Shown here in pieces: positions 25,123-34,256 of a DNA stretch of 64,000 nucleotides. Under the pieces are notes generated by a model that was not told where the DNA came from, searched no databases, and was given only the letters and a program-made list of their open reading frames with translations. The DNA lies in contig NZ_LQZT01000042.1 of assembly GCF_001703635.1 (NCBI RefSeq), positions 181,566-245,565 of the forward strand, read 5' to 3'. Position numbers and translations under genes: made by a program. How positions within the stretch are numbered: position 1 is the first letter of the stretch; each line of letters starts with the position of its first letter. Source of the DNA: Parahoeflea olei (GTDB lineage Bacteria > Pseudomonadota > Alphaproteobacteria > Rhizobiales > Rhizobiaceae).

Positions 25123-27267
25123 TCATTGTCTTATGGTTGCTGATGGACGGGTCTTGGGATCCTGCCGGACAGTTTTGGCAATCCGGTCGAGAAGGTTGAG
25201 GGTGATCCGCCCGACATCGTTCATCCCGGTCCCGCCGGGAAGCGCGCCAAGCCAGGCGACCGAACTTGCCGAGAAAAGCAGGCCGCCGGCGGCGAGATTG
25301 CGGATCGTCATTTCTGCGCAGCGCCGGCCGGCCATTTCGGCCTCGCCGCCCGCATACCAGCGCGACGGATCGTGGAAGAAACTGTCGGGAAACCCGGTCG
25401 CCCGGGCCACGACCTTGATGTCGGCGGAGGAACCGAGCCGGTGGTCGAGGGCATCGACCTCGTAGCCGGCAGCTGCCCCCAGAACGATCCCGTCGGACCC
25501 GAAGGTGTCGTTTTCCACGCCGTCGAACAGCCAGGCGCAGTCTTCGTCGCGGCTGGCCTCGGTCCGGGTGAAGGGCCGGCCCTGCTCGAAGCCCATCAGC
25601 GAGATCCCGACCCCCATGAGGCTGAATTCGCCGCGCCCGCGCGAGCGCAGGTGGCCGCCCGGTTCGTTGGTGATCGCGAAGGCCTGTTCGCCGACCGGTC
25701 CGTCCCATGTGCGCCCGGCTTCGAGCGGCGAGCGGCGCAACTCCATCAGGTCGTCGCGGAACGCCACGGTTCCGGCAAAGCCGTTGCCGCCCATATAGGC
25801 GATCGAGCCACCGGCGGCGGCGAAGGCGCGGTAGGCCCCCTCCATCTCGACCGACATGTATTCCGGATGGCTGCCGGTCACGACGGCGCGATAGGGCGTC
25901 AGCGCCGCAAGCCCGCGGTTGTGCAGGTCATGGTCGGTGATCACGTCGATGGAGATCCCGTGGGTACGACAGAACCGAAGGAAATGCAGGTCGACCGGAA
26001 GATTGTGCGGACAGTCGCCCAGCGGATAGCGATAGTCCTCCCGCAGGGTGGCCTTGGCCTTCCGATAGGAGCAGATCGACACGCCGCTGAGGTCACGGTG
26101 GAAGTCGTAGAGCGATTTGAAATCGTTGTCGACGGCCAGCCGGTGGCCGCGGTCCTCGCACATCCATGGATAGAGATGCGGCGGCAGATATTCATCCGCA
26201 TAGGCGAGATAGGTCGCGGTGGGAACGACGAAGACCAGCGGCGCGCGCGGCCGGTCGGCCGAGACGAAGAAAACGGTCTGTTCCACCCCCTCGCTACAAT
26301 CGACCTCGAAGGCATAGATTCCGGATTCGGCCTCGGCGGGCGTCCGCACGCGGCAGGAAGCGGGCCAGTCGAGGGCGCCCATGTCGTCGTCATGGAGATA
26401 AACCGCGTCATACTGCTCGGGGGCAACGCGCGGGTCGAAGGTCGAGCCGTCCCAGCGCGGGGAGGTGACGCAGAAGGTCGGCAGGTTCAGCGCCTCGACA
26501 TGCAGGGTCGAGGGCCCCTCCTTCGAGGCGATCGGGCCGTCGGGCAGAAGCGTGGGAAACCGCCAGCGGACCGTCCCGCGCGGCGTTTCGATCCAAAGGC
26601 CGGAGATCTTGCCATTGAGGCAGGGACGCGCGAAGCCCGCGTCGGATCCCATGAGGAGATCGTGTTCGCCAAGCGGGGACACGCCGCATTCGATCTCCGC
26701 GCACGCCTCGAACGGGGCAAGGCTGTCGCGCGAGCGGATCGAGACCGATGCGGACCGCGCAGAGACGCTCAGCGCCACATCGAGCCAGGTCCGCTGCGGC
26801 AGATCGATGCCGGTGTCTTTCGAGACGCCGTCGCACATCAGCGACAGCCGCGATCCGGAGAGCGCCAGCGCCAGAGCACCACCGTCAAGCAGCATTCGCG
26901 TGCCGTCATTGATGCTGAGGAACAGTTCGAACCCGACGCCGGTCACGCCGTCGGTCTTGGCGAATTCGCCATGGGGGATGCGCAGACAGGATCCCTGGCC
27001 AAACATCCGATGCGCCGCCGGCTCAAGTTGCTCGACAGGCCAGTCGAGGATCTCCCGGCCGGGCGTGTCGAGGCGGCGGACGCGGATCGATTGCGGCGCG
27101 GTCGCGCAAGACAGATGCAGATCCACCGGGTGCCCGGCAGCCACGGCCCAGGGCGTGGTGTAGCCGACCACGCTCATTGCGCTGTGATTGACCTGTCGAT
27201 GCATTGCGCTCTCCAGAAGGCCCTTTGCGGTTTCGCCGGATTGGCGGATCGCTTGATCCGAAGCCAC
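25123..27267 (-). CDS. N,N-dimethylformamidase large-subunit-like amidohydrolase
   Basis: This 714-residue protein matches the DMFase large-subunit layout: an N-terminal segment, a LamG-like beta-sandwich (about 110-240), then a glutamine-amidotransferase-like catalytic part. The hallmark GSHPEY motif (His467, Glu469) matches the His519/Glu521 site of the Paracoccus enzyme. Tyrosines near 353-356 (TATYLAYADE) and 387 (SLYDFH) are candidates for the two Tyr ligands of the mononuclear iron. The family hydrolyses small N-substituted amides. No small subunit is seen nearby. It heads an operon with a NitT/TauT transporter and a HisD-like gene, and faces a LuxR-type regulator across 70 bases. Confidence 0.85.
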   Translation of the reverse strand: MASDQAIRQSGETAKGLLESAMHRQVNHSAMSVVGYTTPWAVAAGHPVDLHLSCATAPQSIRVRRLDTPGREILDWPVEQLEPAAHRMFGQGSCLRIPHGEFAKTDGVTGVGFELFLSINDGTRMLLDGGALALALSGSRLSLMCDGVSKDTGIDLPQRTWLDVALSVSARSASVSIRSRDSLAPFEACAEIECGVSPLGEHDLLMGSDAGFARPCLNGKISGLWIETPRGTVRWRFPTLLPDGPIASKEGPSTLHVEALNLPTFCVTSPRWDGSTFDPRVAPEQYDAVYLHDDDMGALDWPASCRVRTPAEAESGIYAFEVDCSEGVEQTVFFVSADRPRAPLVFVVPTATYLAYADEYLPPHLYPWMCEDRGHRLAVDNDFKSLYDFHRDLSGVSICSYRKAKATLREDYRYPLGDCPHNLPVDLHFLRFCRTHGISIDVITDHDLHNRGLAALTPYRAVVTGSHPEYMSVEMEGAYRAFAAAGGSIAYMGGNGFAGTVAFRDDLMELRRSPLEAGRTWDGPVGEQAFAITNEPGGHLRSRGRGEFSLMGVGISLMGFEQGRPFTRTEASRDEDCAWLFDGVENDTFGSDGIVLGAAAGYEVDALDHRLGSSADIKVVARATGFPDSFFHDPSRWYAGGEAEMAGRRCAEMTIRNLAAGGLLFSASSVAWLGALPGGTGMNDVGRITLNLLDRIAKTVRQDPKTRPSATIRQ

Positions 27268-27311
27268 GTACCACCCTAAACTGGCGTCTAGAATATCAAT
27301 CCGCTATTCGA

Positions 27312-27324
27312 GGGGTATAACCCC
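27312..27324. promoter_or_regulatory. Palindrome in the divergent promoter before the LuxR-type gene
   Basis: GGGG-TATAA-CCCC is an inverted repeat inside the 70-base gap between the dimethylformamidase-like gene and the LuxR-type gene. A second partial copy, GGGGGTAT, follows at 27327-27334. It ends 13 bases before the GTG start, so binding there would block expression of the regulator. An operator role is inferred. Confidence 0.45.
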
Positions 27325-27337
27325 AAGGGGGTATTCC

Positions 27338-28156
27338 GTGACGACCAACTTCGATGCCGCATCGCTGGCGCAGGCCATAAGGTCGGTCGGAAGCGCGGAG
27401 TTCTACCCCGCCTTCTGCGCGTATCTTCGCAGTTGCATGGCGTATGACAACGTCGTGGTGATTGTCTTCGATGGCTCACGGGTGCCCGCAGTTGAATATC
27501 GCCGGACTGCCGGACCCGACGTGTTCCGCTTCATCGAGAGCGACTACCTCACCGGCGCCTATGTGCTCGATCCGGTGTATCACTACCATCTCGAACGCGG
27601 CGCGTCGGGGATCTACCGGCTGCTCGACATCGCGCCCGACAAGTTCAAGCGCAGCCGGTACTACGAATGGTATTACGGGCGGATCGGCATCAGTGACGAA
27701 ATCTCCGTGATCCTGACTGTCGGCGCCGAACTGACCGTCACCGTGAGCATGGGCAAGGACGGAACTTCGGGCGAGGCCTTTTCCGCCCATGACGAGAGCG
27801 CGCTCAAGGCCCATGAGCCGGTGATCCGGACGCTGCTGGAGTTGCATGTCGCCAGTGCCGTGCCGCGTTCGCGCGCCGACGTCGACGAGCATTCGCTGAT
27901 CGAACTGCTGATGACCGTGGCCGAGGACCATCTCGACGTGCATCTGAGCCGCCGTCAGGCGGAAGTCGCGCTGCTGATCCTGCGAGGGCACTCTTCGCCG
28001 TCGATCGCCTTGCACATGGGGATCAGCGCCCAGACCGTCAAAGTCTTCCGCAAGCAGCTTTACAAGAAATGCCATATCTCGTCCCAGGCGGAGCTGTTCG
28101 CGCGCTTTGTGCCGGTTCTCGGTCTTGCAAGCCAGTTGCAAGCCTATGGCGGCTGA
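27338..28156 (+). CDS. LuxR-type transcriptional regulator
   Basis: This 272-residue protein has an N-terminal domain without a recognisable family and a C-terminal LuxR helix-turn-helix (about 205-260: LSRRQAEVALLILRGHSSPS, IALHMGISAQTVKVFRKQLY). It lacks a receiver domain. The start is GTG 27338 with AAGGGGG just upstream. It is divergent from the dimethylformamidase-like operon and is the only regulator adjacent to it, so local control is likely. An autoinducer-binding role is not supported by visible motifs. Confidence 0.88.
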   Translation: MTTNFDAASLAQAIRSVGSAEFYPAFCAYLRSCMAYDNVVVIVFDGSRVPAVEYRRTAGPDVFRFIESDYLTGAYVLDPVYHYHLERGASGIYRLLDIAPDKFKRSRYYEWYYGRIGISDEISVILTVGAELTVTVSMGKDGTSGEAFSAHDESALKAHEPVIRTLLELHVASAVPRSRADVDEHSLIELLMTVAEDHLDVHLSRRQAEVALLILRGHSSPSIALHMGISAQTVKVFRKQLYKKCHISSQAELFARFVPVLGLASQLQAYGG

Positions 28157-28399
28157 CGGCCTGCCTGCCCGCCGGCGAAAGATGGTTCCTGCCCTTGAAA
28201 GCGCGGCCTGCGCGCGACCACGCCTGGCCGGCCCGACCGATCGAAGGTGAGCACCGGACAGCCAAGAGGCAGCGGGATCTGGCTCTGTGCCGCAGCGTCA
28301 CAACGCCTTGCGCGCAGCAGGGGGCGAAAGGGGCACCGGATCAACCCGATGACGGGGAGCGGCCATGGCTGTCCACGCCAAGGCCAAGAGCATCCGCAT

Positions 28400-30016
28400 T
28401 CAGTGCGCGGAGCCGCTGGGCGCCGGCTGACCGTCGATGACAACATTGACGCACGCCACCTTGCCCGACTTCACCGCCCGGCTCAACGCGGCATCGAGCT
28501 CGGCAAGATCGGTGACATATTCGCCGTGACCTCCCAGAGCCTCGACCGCCTGGTCGTAGCGGGCCTGGCTCAGCTGGCAGCCGATCAATCGGTCCTTGCC
28601 GTATTCGCGCAGCTGGATCTGGTGTTCCGCGTTCCAGCAGGCGTCATTGCCGATGATCGCCACGAAAGGCAGGTTCTCGCGCGCTGCGGTCTCGAATTCG
28701 GCGAAATGGAAGCCGACGGTGCCATCCCCCATCAGCGCGAACACGCAGGCTTCGGGCCGTGCGGCGCGGGCCGCGAGCGCGTAGCACAATCCACCGCCGA
28801 TCGCGCCGGACGGGCCGTTGATGAGGCGCTCGGCGGCACGGCTGCCGGCCTGCGCCCATTGGCCGAATTCGCCGCCATCGCAAACCAGCACGGATTCGCC
28901 TGCAGCCTCGATTTGGCGTTGCACCGCCGCCACCAGCTGCGCCGACGAGATCTTGCCGCCGGCGCCCGGGGCAGAGGCGTCATAGGCGCGGGCGGAAACG
29001 AGCCTAGTCATCTCATCGCGCCAGCCCTTGCGTGCGCCCTTCCCCTGCCCGGCATCGATCAAGTCGCCTGCGGCATCGAGCGGGTTGGCATCGATGCCAA
29101 GCGACAGCCGATCGCCCAGATTGAGTGCGGCACGCTCGCGTTCGGCGGCTTCACTGTCGATGACGATCCAGCGGCAACCGGCGCCGGTGACGGACGCCGC
29201 GCCAAAGCCAAGCGTGAAATTGACCGGCTTGCCGAGCGAGAGCACAAGATCGGCCTGCCGCAACGCGTGGGCGACATCGCCCAACGAAGGGTCTTTCAGG
29301 CCGCGCGGACTTTCCATGGCGAGCACCGGTGCATCGAGCGCATCCGTGAGCGCGGTCAGCACCGTCCCCTGGCGGGTGGCGTTCATCGCCGGGCCGCACA
29401 GCACAAGCGGCCGTTCCGCGCCCGCCACCATGGCCACGACGGAACGCAGGTCTGCCTCGCTCAGGGTGTGGTGATCGCGCTCCATCGCGGCTGCGGCCGG
29501 CACAGTTACACCGCTGGCATCCGCCTCGACGACGTCGAAGGGCAGCGCCACATGCACAGGACCCGGCCTGCCCGAGAGCGCCGTGCGGATGGCGCGGGCG
29601 ATCGTCTCGCCCAGCGTGTCCGCGGTCTCGGCGCGCGTCGAGAGTTTGGTGAGCGGCGCCGTCATCGGCACCTGGTCGAATTCCTGGAACGCCCCCTTGC
29701 CATCCTGGCCGCGCGGCGAATCCCCGGTCAAGAGCAGCACCGGGCTTTCGGACTGCCGTGCCGAAAACAGCGGGCCGACGGCATTGGCCGCCCCGGGCGC
29801 CGCCGTCACCAGCGCCACCCCGATCTCGCCGGTCAGCTGCGCCCAGGCGTCGGCCATGAACACGGCCGCGCCCTCGTGCCGGGTGTGGATGATCTCGATC
29901 CGGGCATCGAGGCAGGCATCGTAGACCGGCATGATCTGGTTGCCCGACAGCGAGAAGATTTTCGTCACCCCGGCATTTGCCAGGGTCCGCACCAGAAGAT
30001 CGGCACCGCGCATCAC
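28400..30016 (-). CDS. Thiamine-diphosphate-dependent enzyme (acetolactate synthase-like)
   Basis: This 538-residue three-domain ThDP enzyme has the cofactor-activating glutamate in HTRHEGAAVFMADA. The central domain is Rossmann-like, and the ThDP/Mg motif starts at LMGDGTVGFHFAEFE and ends at GNDACWN. The family includes acetolactate synthase, oxalyl-CoA decarboxylase, 2-hydroxyacyl-CoA lyase and benzaldehyde lyase; I cannot choose between them. It lies downstream of tctA (95-base gap) in the same direction, so it may act on a transported 2-oxo or 2-hydroxy acid. MM at the start leaves 30013 as the alternative. Confidence 0.88.
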   Translation of the reverse strand: MMRGADLLVRTLANAGVTKIFSLSGNQIMPVYDACLDARIEIIHTRHEGAAVFMADAWAQLTGEIGVALVTAAPGAANAVGPLFSARQSESPVLLLTGDSPRGQDGKGAFQEFDQVPMTAPLTKLSTRAETADTLGETIARAIRTALSGRPGPVHVALPFDVVEADASGVTVPAAAAMERDHHTLSEADLRSVVAMVAGAERPLVLCGPAMNATRQGTVLTALTDALDAPVLAMESPRGLKDPSLGDVAHALRQADLVLSLGKPVNFTLGFGAASVTGAGCRWIVIDSEAAERERAALNLGDRLSLGIDANPLDAAGDLIDAGQGKGARKGWRDEMTRLVSARAYDASAPGAGGKISSAQLVAAVQRQIEAAGESVLVCDGGEFGQWAQAGSRAAERLINGPSGAIGGGLCYALAARAARPEACVFALMGDGTVGFHFAEFETAARENLPFVAIIGNDACWNAEHQIQLREYGKDRLIGCQLSQARYDQAVEALGGHGEYVTDLAELDAALSRAVKSGKVACVNVVIDGQPAPSGSAH

Positions 30017-30111
30017 ATTACATCCTTCTCCGGCCCGCCCTGTCGGCTCCGGCCTGTTTCATCTCATGGGGTTTGGACCAGCCCGCCGGGTCATGCCCGG
30101 CGGACACGGAT

Positions 30112-31626
30112 CTAGGCCTGGTTCGCAGTCCGCAGCGCCCTGTGCTGTCGCGTGGCCCTGATGCCGGCGCGAATGATGGCAAACACCGTGATCGCGGTCA
30201 GCGTCCAGAAGAACCAGGTGATCGGTCCGCGGAACAGGATTGCCGGCGAACTGCCGGACATCAGCATGGCCTGGCGGAAATTGTCCTCGAGCAGCGGCCC
30301 GAGAATGAAGGCGATCAGGAACGGCGCCGCGGGTATCCTGTAGCGCAGCATGAAATATCCGACCCAGCCCATGGCGAACATCACGCCCACGTCGAAGATC
30401 GAATTGTTGACCGCAAACACGCCGAAGATGCAGAGCACCAGCACCGAGGGAAACAGGACGCCGCGCGGGATATCCGCAACATATTTGAAGCCGTGGATCG
30501 CCACCGAGCCGACGAAGAACAGGAACACCGAACTGACGATCAGGCCGATGAACAGGGCATAGATGATGTCGGCATTGATGACGAACATCATCGGGCCGGG
30601 CTGCAGGCCGTGGATCATGAAGGCGCCGATGATGATGGCGGTGATGACGTCGCCCGGGATGCCCAGCGCCAGCAGCGGGATCAGGGTCGCGCCGGCGACG
30701 CCGTTGTTGCCGGCCTCCGCGGCGGCGACGCCTTCGAGTTCGCCCTTGCCGAAATTCGCCTTGTTGGGCGATGTCCGTCGTGCTTCCGAATAGGACAGGA
30801 AGGCGGATGGGGCCGCGCCGATGCCGGGGATGGCGCCGAGGATGACGCCGATGAAGCTGCCGCGGACGATCGACTTGAAGCAGCGCCGGTATTCCGAAAA
30901 TTCGACCCAGCTCTTGCCCATCGCCCGCTTCTGGCCATCGAATGCCTTGGGGTTCCAGACCATGGCAATGATCTCGGGGATGGCGAAGAGCCCGATCAGC
31001 ACGGCGATGAAATTGAGCCCGCCCATCAGGTTGGCATCGCCGAAGGTGAAGCGGTTGGTGCCGTAGATGAGGTCGAGGCCAACGGTGGCGAGCAACAGGC
31101 CGAGCATCGCCGACAGCGCGCCGCGCAGCAGGCTTTCACCCGAGACGCCGGCGATGATGGTCAGCGAGAACAACATCAGGGTGAAGAATTCCGGCGGACC
31201 GAAATTGAGCGCGAAGGAGGCCAGGAAGCCGGCAAACAGGATCAGCGCCAGATTGGAGATGAGGTCGGCGGTGCAGGAGGCCCACAGCGCCATCCCCAGC
31301 GCCTTGCCGGCCTGGCCCTTCTCGGCCAACGGATAGCCGTCGAGCACCGTGGCGGACGATGCCGGCGTGCCCGGGGTCTTGATCAGGATGGCGGGGATGG
31401 AGCCTCCGAAAATGCCGCCCTTGTAGACGCCGAGCAGCAGCAGGATGCCGGTGATCGGCTGCAGCGCAAAGGTGAAGGGCAGCGTCAGGGCCACGGCCAT
31501 GGTGGCGGACATGCCGGGGATCGCACCAGCGATCACGCCGACGGCCACGCCAATGCCGAGAGCCAGGAAACTCTCGATGTTGGCGACCATCGACAGGCCG
31601 AGCATCAGACTGTCGAGAAAGCTCAT
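30112..31626 (-). CDS. tctA: Tripartite tricarboxylate transporter large permease (TctA family)
   Basis: This 504-residue membrane protein has the TctA signature GAIPGMSATMAVALTLPFTF near residues 34-53 and a repeat of it at GAIPGIGAAPSAF in the second half, with about 10-12 hydrophobic segments. It is the main channel of a TTT system, which imports di- and tricarboxylates with a periplasmic receptor. Its ATG overlaps the tctB stop by four bases. Confidence 0.95.
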   Translation of the reverse strand: MSFLDSLMLGLSMVANIESFLALGIGVAVGVIAGAIPGMSATMAVALTLPFTFALQPITGILLLLGVYKGGIFGGSIPAILIKTPGTPASSATVLDGYPLAEKGQAGKALGMALWASCTADLISNLALILFAGFLASFALNFGPPEFFTLMLFSLTIIAGVSGESLLRGALSAMLGLLLATVGLDLIYGTNRFTFGDANLMGGLNFIAVLIGLFAIPEIIAMVWNPKAFDGQKRAMGKSWVEFSEYRRCFKSIVRGSFIGVILGAIPGIGAAPSAFLSYSEARRTSPNKANFGKGELEGVAAAEAGNNGVAGATLIPLLALGIPGDVITAIIIGAFMIHGLQPGPMMFVINADIIYALFIGLIVSSVFLFFVGSVAIHGFKYVADIPRGVLFPSVLVLCIFGVFAVNNSIFDVGVMFAMGWVGYFMLRYRIPAAPFLIAFILGPLLEDNFRQAMLMSGSSPAILFRGPITWFFWTLTAITVFAIIRAGIRATRQHRALRTANQA

Positions 31627-32114
31627 GGCAGCCTCACGAAATCGCCTTGCGGGATCGCAACGCCGGCCACATGAGCAAAGAATGCATAGAGCACCAGAGG
31701 GATCACCACCGCGCTGACGAGCGCGGTCTTCGGGTGACTGGTGCGGACGAGGTAGGCCGTGGCGACGAAGACCAGCATTGCGGTCCAGACCATGCCGATG
31801 CGGGGCATCAGCACCATCGCCACCACCATGACGGCGGCGATGCTTGCGAGCCGGCCCCAGGCCCTCGGCTTGTCGTCGATCTCGGATATCGCCGGTTCGG
31901 CGGGCCGGGGCTCACGGATCGAGGTCAGAACCATGGCCAGCCCGGTGATCGCGGTCAGGCCGGCAAGCACCCAGGGCCAGAACAGCGGGGACAGGATGAT
32001 GTTGGGGACATTGCTGGGAGACGAGACCCAGGTGGGGATGGCGACCAGCAGCAGGAAAGCCGCCGCGATGATCGCTCCGATGCCCAGTTGAAGTTGGATT
32101 GTCCGATCGTGCAC
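31623..32114 (-). CDS. tctB: Tripartite tricarboxylate transporter small permease (TctB family)
   Basis: This 163-residue protein has four hydrophobic segments, as expected of TctB. The order tctC-tctB-tctA and the ATGA overlap with tctA support the call. A 10-bp hairpin separates it from tctC. Confidence 0.88.
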   Translation of the reverse strand: MHDRTIQLQLGIGAIIAAAFLLLVAIPTWVSSPSNVPNIILSPLFWPWVLAGLTAITGLAMVLTSIREPRPAEPAISEIDDKPRAWGRLASIAAVMVVAMVLMPRIGMVWTAMLVFVATAYLVRTSHPKTALVSAVVIPLVLYAFFAHVAGVAIPQGDFVRLP

Positions 32115-32136
32115 CTAAATCTCCTCCGCTCAGGGG

Positions 32137-32169
32137 AATGCGCCGGAAGGACACCCGAACCGGCGCATT
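32137..32169 (-). repeat. Intercistronic hairpin between tctC and tctB
   Basis: AATGCGCCGG (32137-32146) pairs perfectly with CCGGCGCATT (32160-32169) around 13 bases. It lies after the tctC stop without a clear T-run. Such hairpins commonly protect the binding-protein message so that the receptor exceeds the membrane subunits. Confidence 0.65.
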
Positions 32170-32209
32170 CTGCATTCGCATCTGGCTTCAATCGCGGCCG
32201 TCGACCGGA

Positions 32210-33187
32210 CTAGCCTTCAATGCGCATGCCGAGATCATCGACCAGCTTGCGGAAGGTTTGGTACTGGCCCTCGATGAAGGCCTTGGCTTCGTCGGGGCTC
32301 ATGAGATTGATGACGGACCCGGCCTTGTCCATCACCGCCAGGAACTTTTCGTCCTTGACGGCCGTGGCCATCCACTCGCCCCATTTGGCGGCGATGTCAT
32401 CGGGCAGCGAAGCCGGGCCGGCAATGCCGGTCCAGCCGACGAGCTGCTCCAGCGCCGGCTTGCCGAGTTCGGCCGCCGTCGGGGCGTCGAAGCCCTCGAG
32501 GCGATCGGGCGTGGTGACCAGCAGCGGTTTGAGCTGGCCATTGGAGACGAACCCGGCCAAGGCCGACGAGTTCGTGCAGATGAAGGTCACGGTGCCGTTG
32601 AGCACGGCCGTCGCCGCCTCGCCGCCCCCCTTCTGCGGGATGTGAACGGTGGCCTTGAGCGGATCCTCGATGCCGAATTCCCGCAGCACCATGACGGCGG
32701 CCAGCTGCAACAGCGAGCCCACGCCGGAAGAGGAATAGGATACGCCGCCGTCCTTGGCCTTGGCGATCAGGTCGTCCATCGAATTGATGCCCGAGGCCGG
32801 CGTTACCGCACAGACCACCGGATTGATCTCATAGACCGTGACAAAGCGGAAATCGTCGAGCGTGTAGGGCAGCGTCGCCTTCATCGCCGGATTGACGGTG
32901 TGCGAGCCGACGCGGGCAAACAGCATGGTGTAGCCGTCGCCCTTGGCGTTCTGCACAGCCACCGAGCCGGTGGCGCCGCCTGCGCCGGTGACGTTGGACA
33001 TCACCATCGGCGTGCCGGCCGCCGCGGTCAACGCCTCGGCGATGGCACGTGCGGAGATGTCGGTGGCGCCGCCCGCGCCATAGGGGATGATCATGTTGAT
33101 CGGGCGTTCCGGATATTCGGCCAGAGCCCCCGTCGCCGTCATTCCGAGCGTGAGTGCACACGCCGCAGCAATTTTCTTGAAAGACAT
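32210..33187 (-). CDS. tctC: Tripartite tricarboxylate transporter receptor (TctC/Bug family)
   Basis: This 325-residue periplasmic protein has a signal peptide (1-23, ending TGALA). The Bug-type start of the mature chain is YPERPINMIIPYGAGGATDISAR, which binds a carboxylate with water-mediated contacts in known members. The ATG at 33187 has a GGGAGG ribosome site; the frame is open for 117 codons upstream through the divergent promoter and is rejected. It is first in tctCBA and divergent from a LysR gene, the usual pairing. Confidence 0.93.
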   Translation of the reverse strand: MSFKKIAAACALTLGMTATGALAEYPERPINMIIPYGAGGATDISARAIAEALTAAAGTPMVMSNVTGAGGATGSVAVQNAKGDGYTMLFARVGSHTVNPAMKATLPYTLDDFRFVTVYEINPVVCAVTPASGINSMDDLIAKAKDGGVSYSSSGVGSLLQLAAVMVLREFGIEDPLKATVHIPQKGGGEAATAVLNGTVTFICTNSSALAGFVSNGQLKPLLVTTPDRLEGFDAPTAAELGKPALEQLVGWTGIAGPASLPDDIAAKWGEWMATAVKDEKFLAVMDKAGSVINLMSPDEAKAFIEGQYQTFRKLVDDLGMRIEG

Positions 33188-33249
33188 TTTTTCCTCCCGG
33201 TTGAATGACCCCCCAATTGTCCGGACACTTTTTTCCTCCGCCCCAACAA

Positions 33250-33304
33250 GTAAGCCATTGCGAAAATCATATTGGTAAGCCACATTTGTAAAAAGCCACA
33301 AATG
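33250..33304. promoter_or_regulatory. Candidate LysR-type operator region (tctC / lysR divergent promoter)
   Basis: The 163-base gap between tctC and the LysR gene is AT-rich. GTAAGCCA occurs at 33250-33257 and 33275-33282. CATTTGT (33283-33289) pairs with ACAAATG (33298-33304). This arrangement fits recognition and activation sites for a LysR regulator. Assignment to the adjacent gene is inference. Confidence 0.5.
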
Positions 33305-33350
33305 GTTACAAGTTGTGTAATTTTTACTTACACTAACCGCGGGACTACGG

Positions 33351-34250
33351 ATGTCGATCAGGTTGCTCAAGACACTGCTGGCGGTTGCTGAACACGGCAC
33401 GTTCAGCGCGGCGGCCGATGCCGTGTTCATCACCCACGCGGCTGTCAGCCAGCAGATGAAAGCCCTGGAAGAAGAATGGAACATCGCCATCTTCGACCGT
33501 TCGAAACGCACGCCCGAACTCACCCCCATCGGCCGCACGCTCGTCGAAAAGGCCCGCGAGGTCGTGCGCGACTACGACAATCTGGTGCCCTCGGTTCTCG
33601 GCGACGACGGGCTCAAGGGCGAGCTGATGCTCGGCGCGGTGCCGACAATGCTGTCGGGACTGGCCCCGATGGCCATCTCGCTGTTGAAGGGCGCGTTTCC
33701 CGACCTGCACGTGGCGGTTCAGCCGGGACTGACCAACGACTTGCTGCACCAGGTCGAGCGCGGGCACCTCGACGCCGCGGTGATTTCCAAGCCCAGGGTC
33801 ATGCCGCGCGACCTCAACTGGCTCGACATCGCGGTCGAACCGCTGCAGCTGCTCGCCTCGCAGGAAACCGAGAGCGACGACCCGGTACACCTGCTCCGGT
33901 CCAACCCGTTCATCCGCTTCACGCGCGACGCGGTGGTCGGGCACCTGATCGAAACCTGGCTGCAGGATCACAAGATCGACGTGCGCGAAAGCATGGAACT
34001 CGAAGGGCTGGAGGCGATCTCAACCATGGTGTTGTGCAATCTCGGCGTTTCCATCGCCCCGCGCCGCTGCTTCCAGAGCGCCAATCCGCTGCCGCTCAAG
34101 CGGCTGGACCTGCCCAATGGCCCGGTGCGCCATCTGGGCCTCGCCAGCCGCGCCGACACCACCAAGTCGCGGGTGATCGAGGAGATCCACGGCAAGCTTC
34201 TCGAAGCCGTCGCGCTCGGCGCCTTCCCGGCCAGAAAACTGAAGGCATGA
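33351..34250 (+). CDS. LysR-family transcriptional regulator
   Basis: This 299-residue protein has a winged helix at 1-60 (LLKTLLAVAEHGTFSAAADA, then THAAVSQQMKALEEEW) and an effector domain beginning near ELMLGAVPTML. It is divergent from tctC and 6 bases before the TSUP permease gene that follows in the same direction. It probably controls uptake (tctCBA) and its own downstream genes. Confidence 0.93.
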   Translation: MSIRLLKTLLAVAEHGTFSAAADAVFITHAAVSQQMKALEEEWNIAIFDRSKRTPELTPIGRTLVEKAREVVRDYDNLVPSVLGDDGLKGELMLGAVPTMLSGLAPMAISLLKGAFPDLHVAVQPGLTNDLLHQVERGHLDAAVISKPRVMPRDLNWLDIAVEPLQLLASQETESDDPVHLLRSNPFIRFTRDAVVGHLIETWLQDHKIDVRESMELEGLEAISTMVLCNLGVSIAPRRCFQSANPLPLKRLDLPNGPVRHLGLASRADTTKSRVIEEIHGKLLEAVALGAFPARKLKA

Positions 34251-34256
34251 TCCCAG

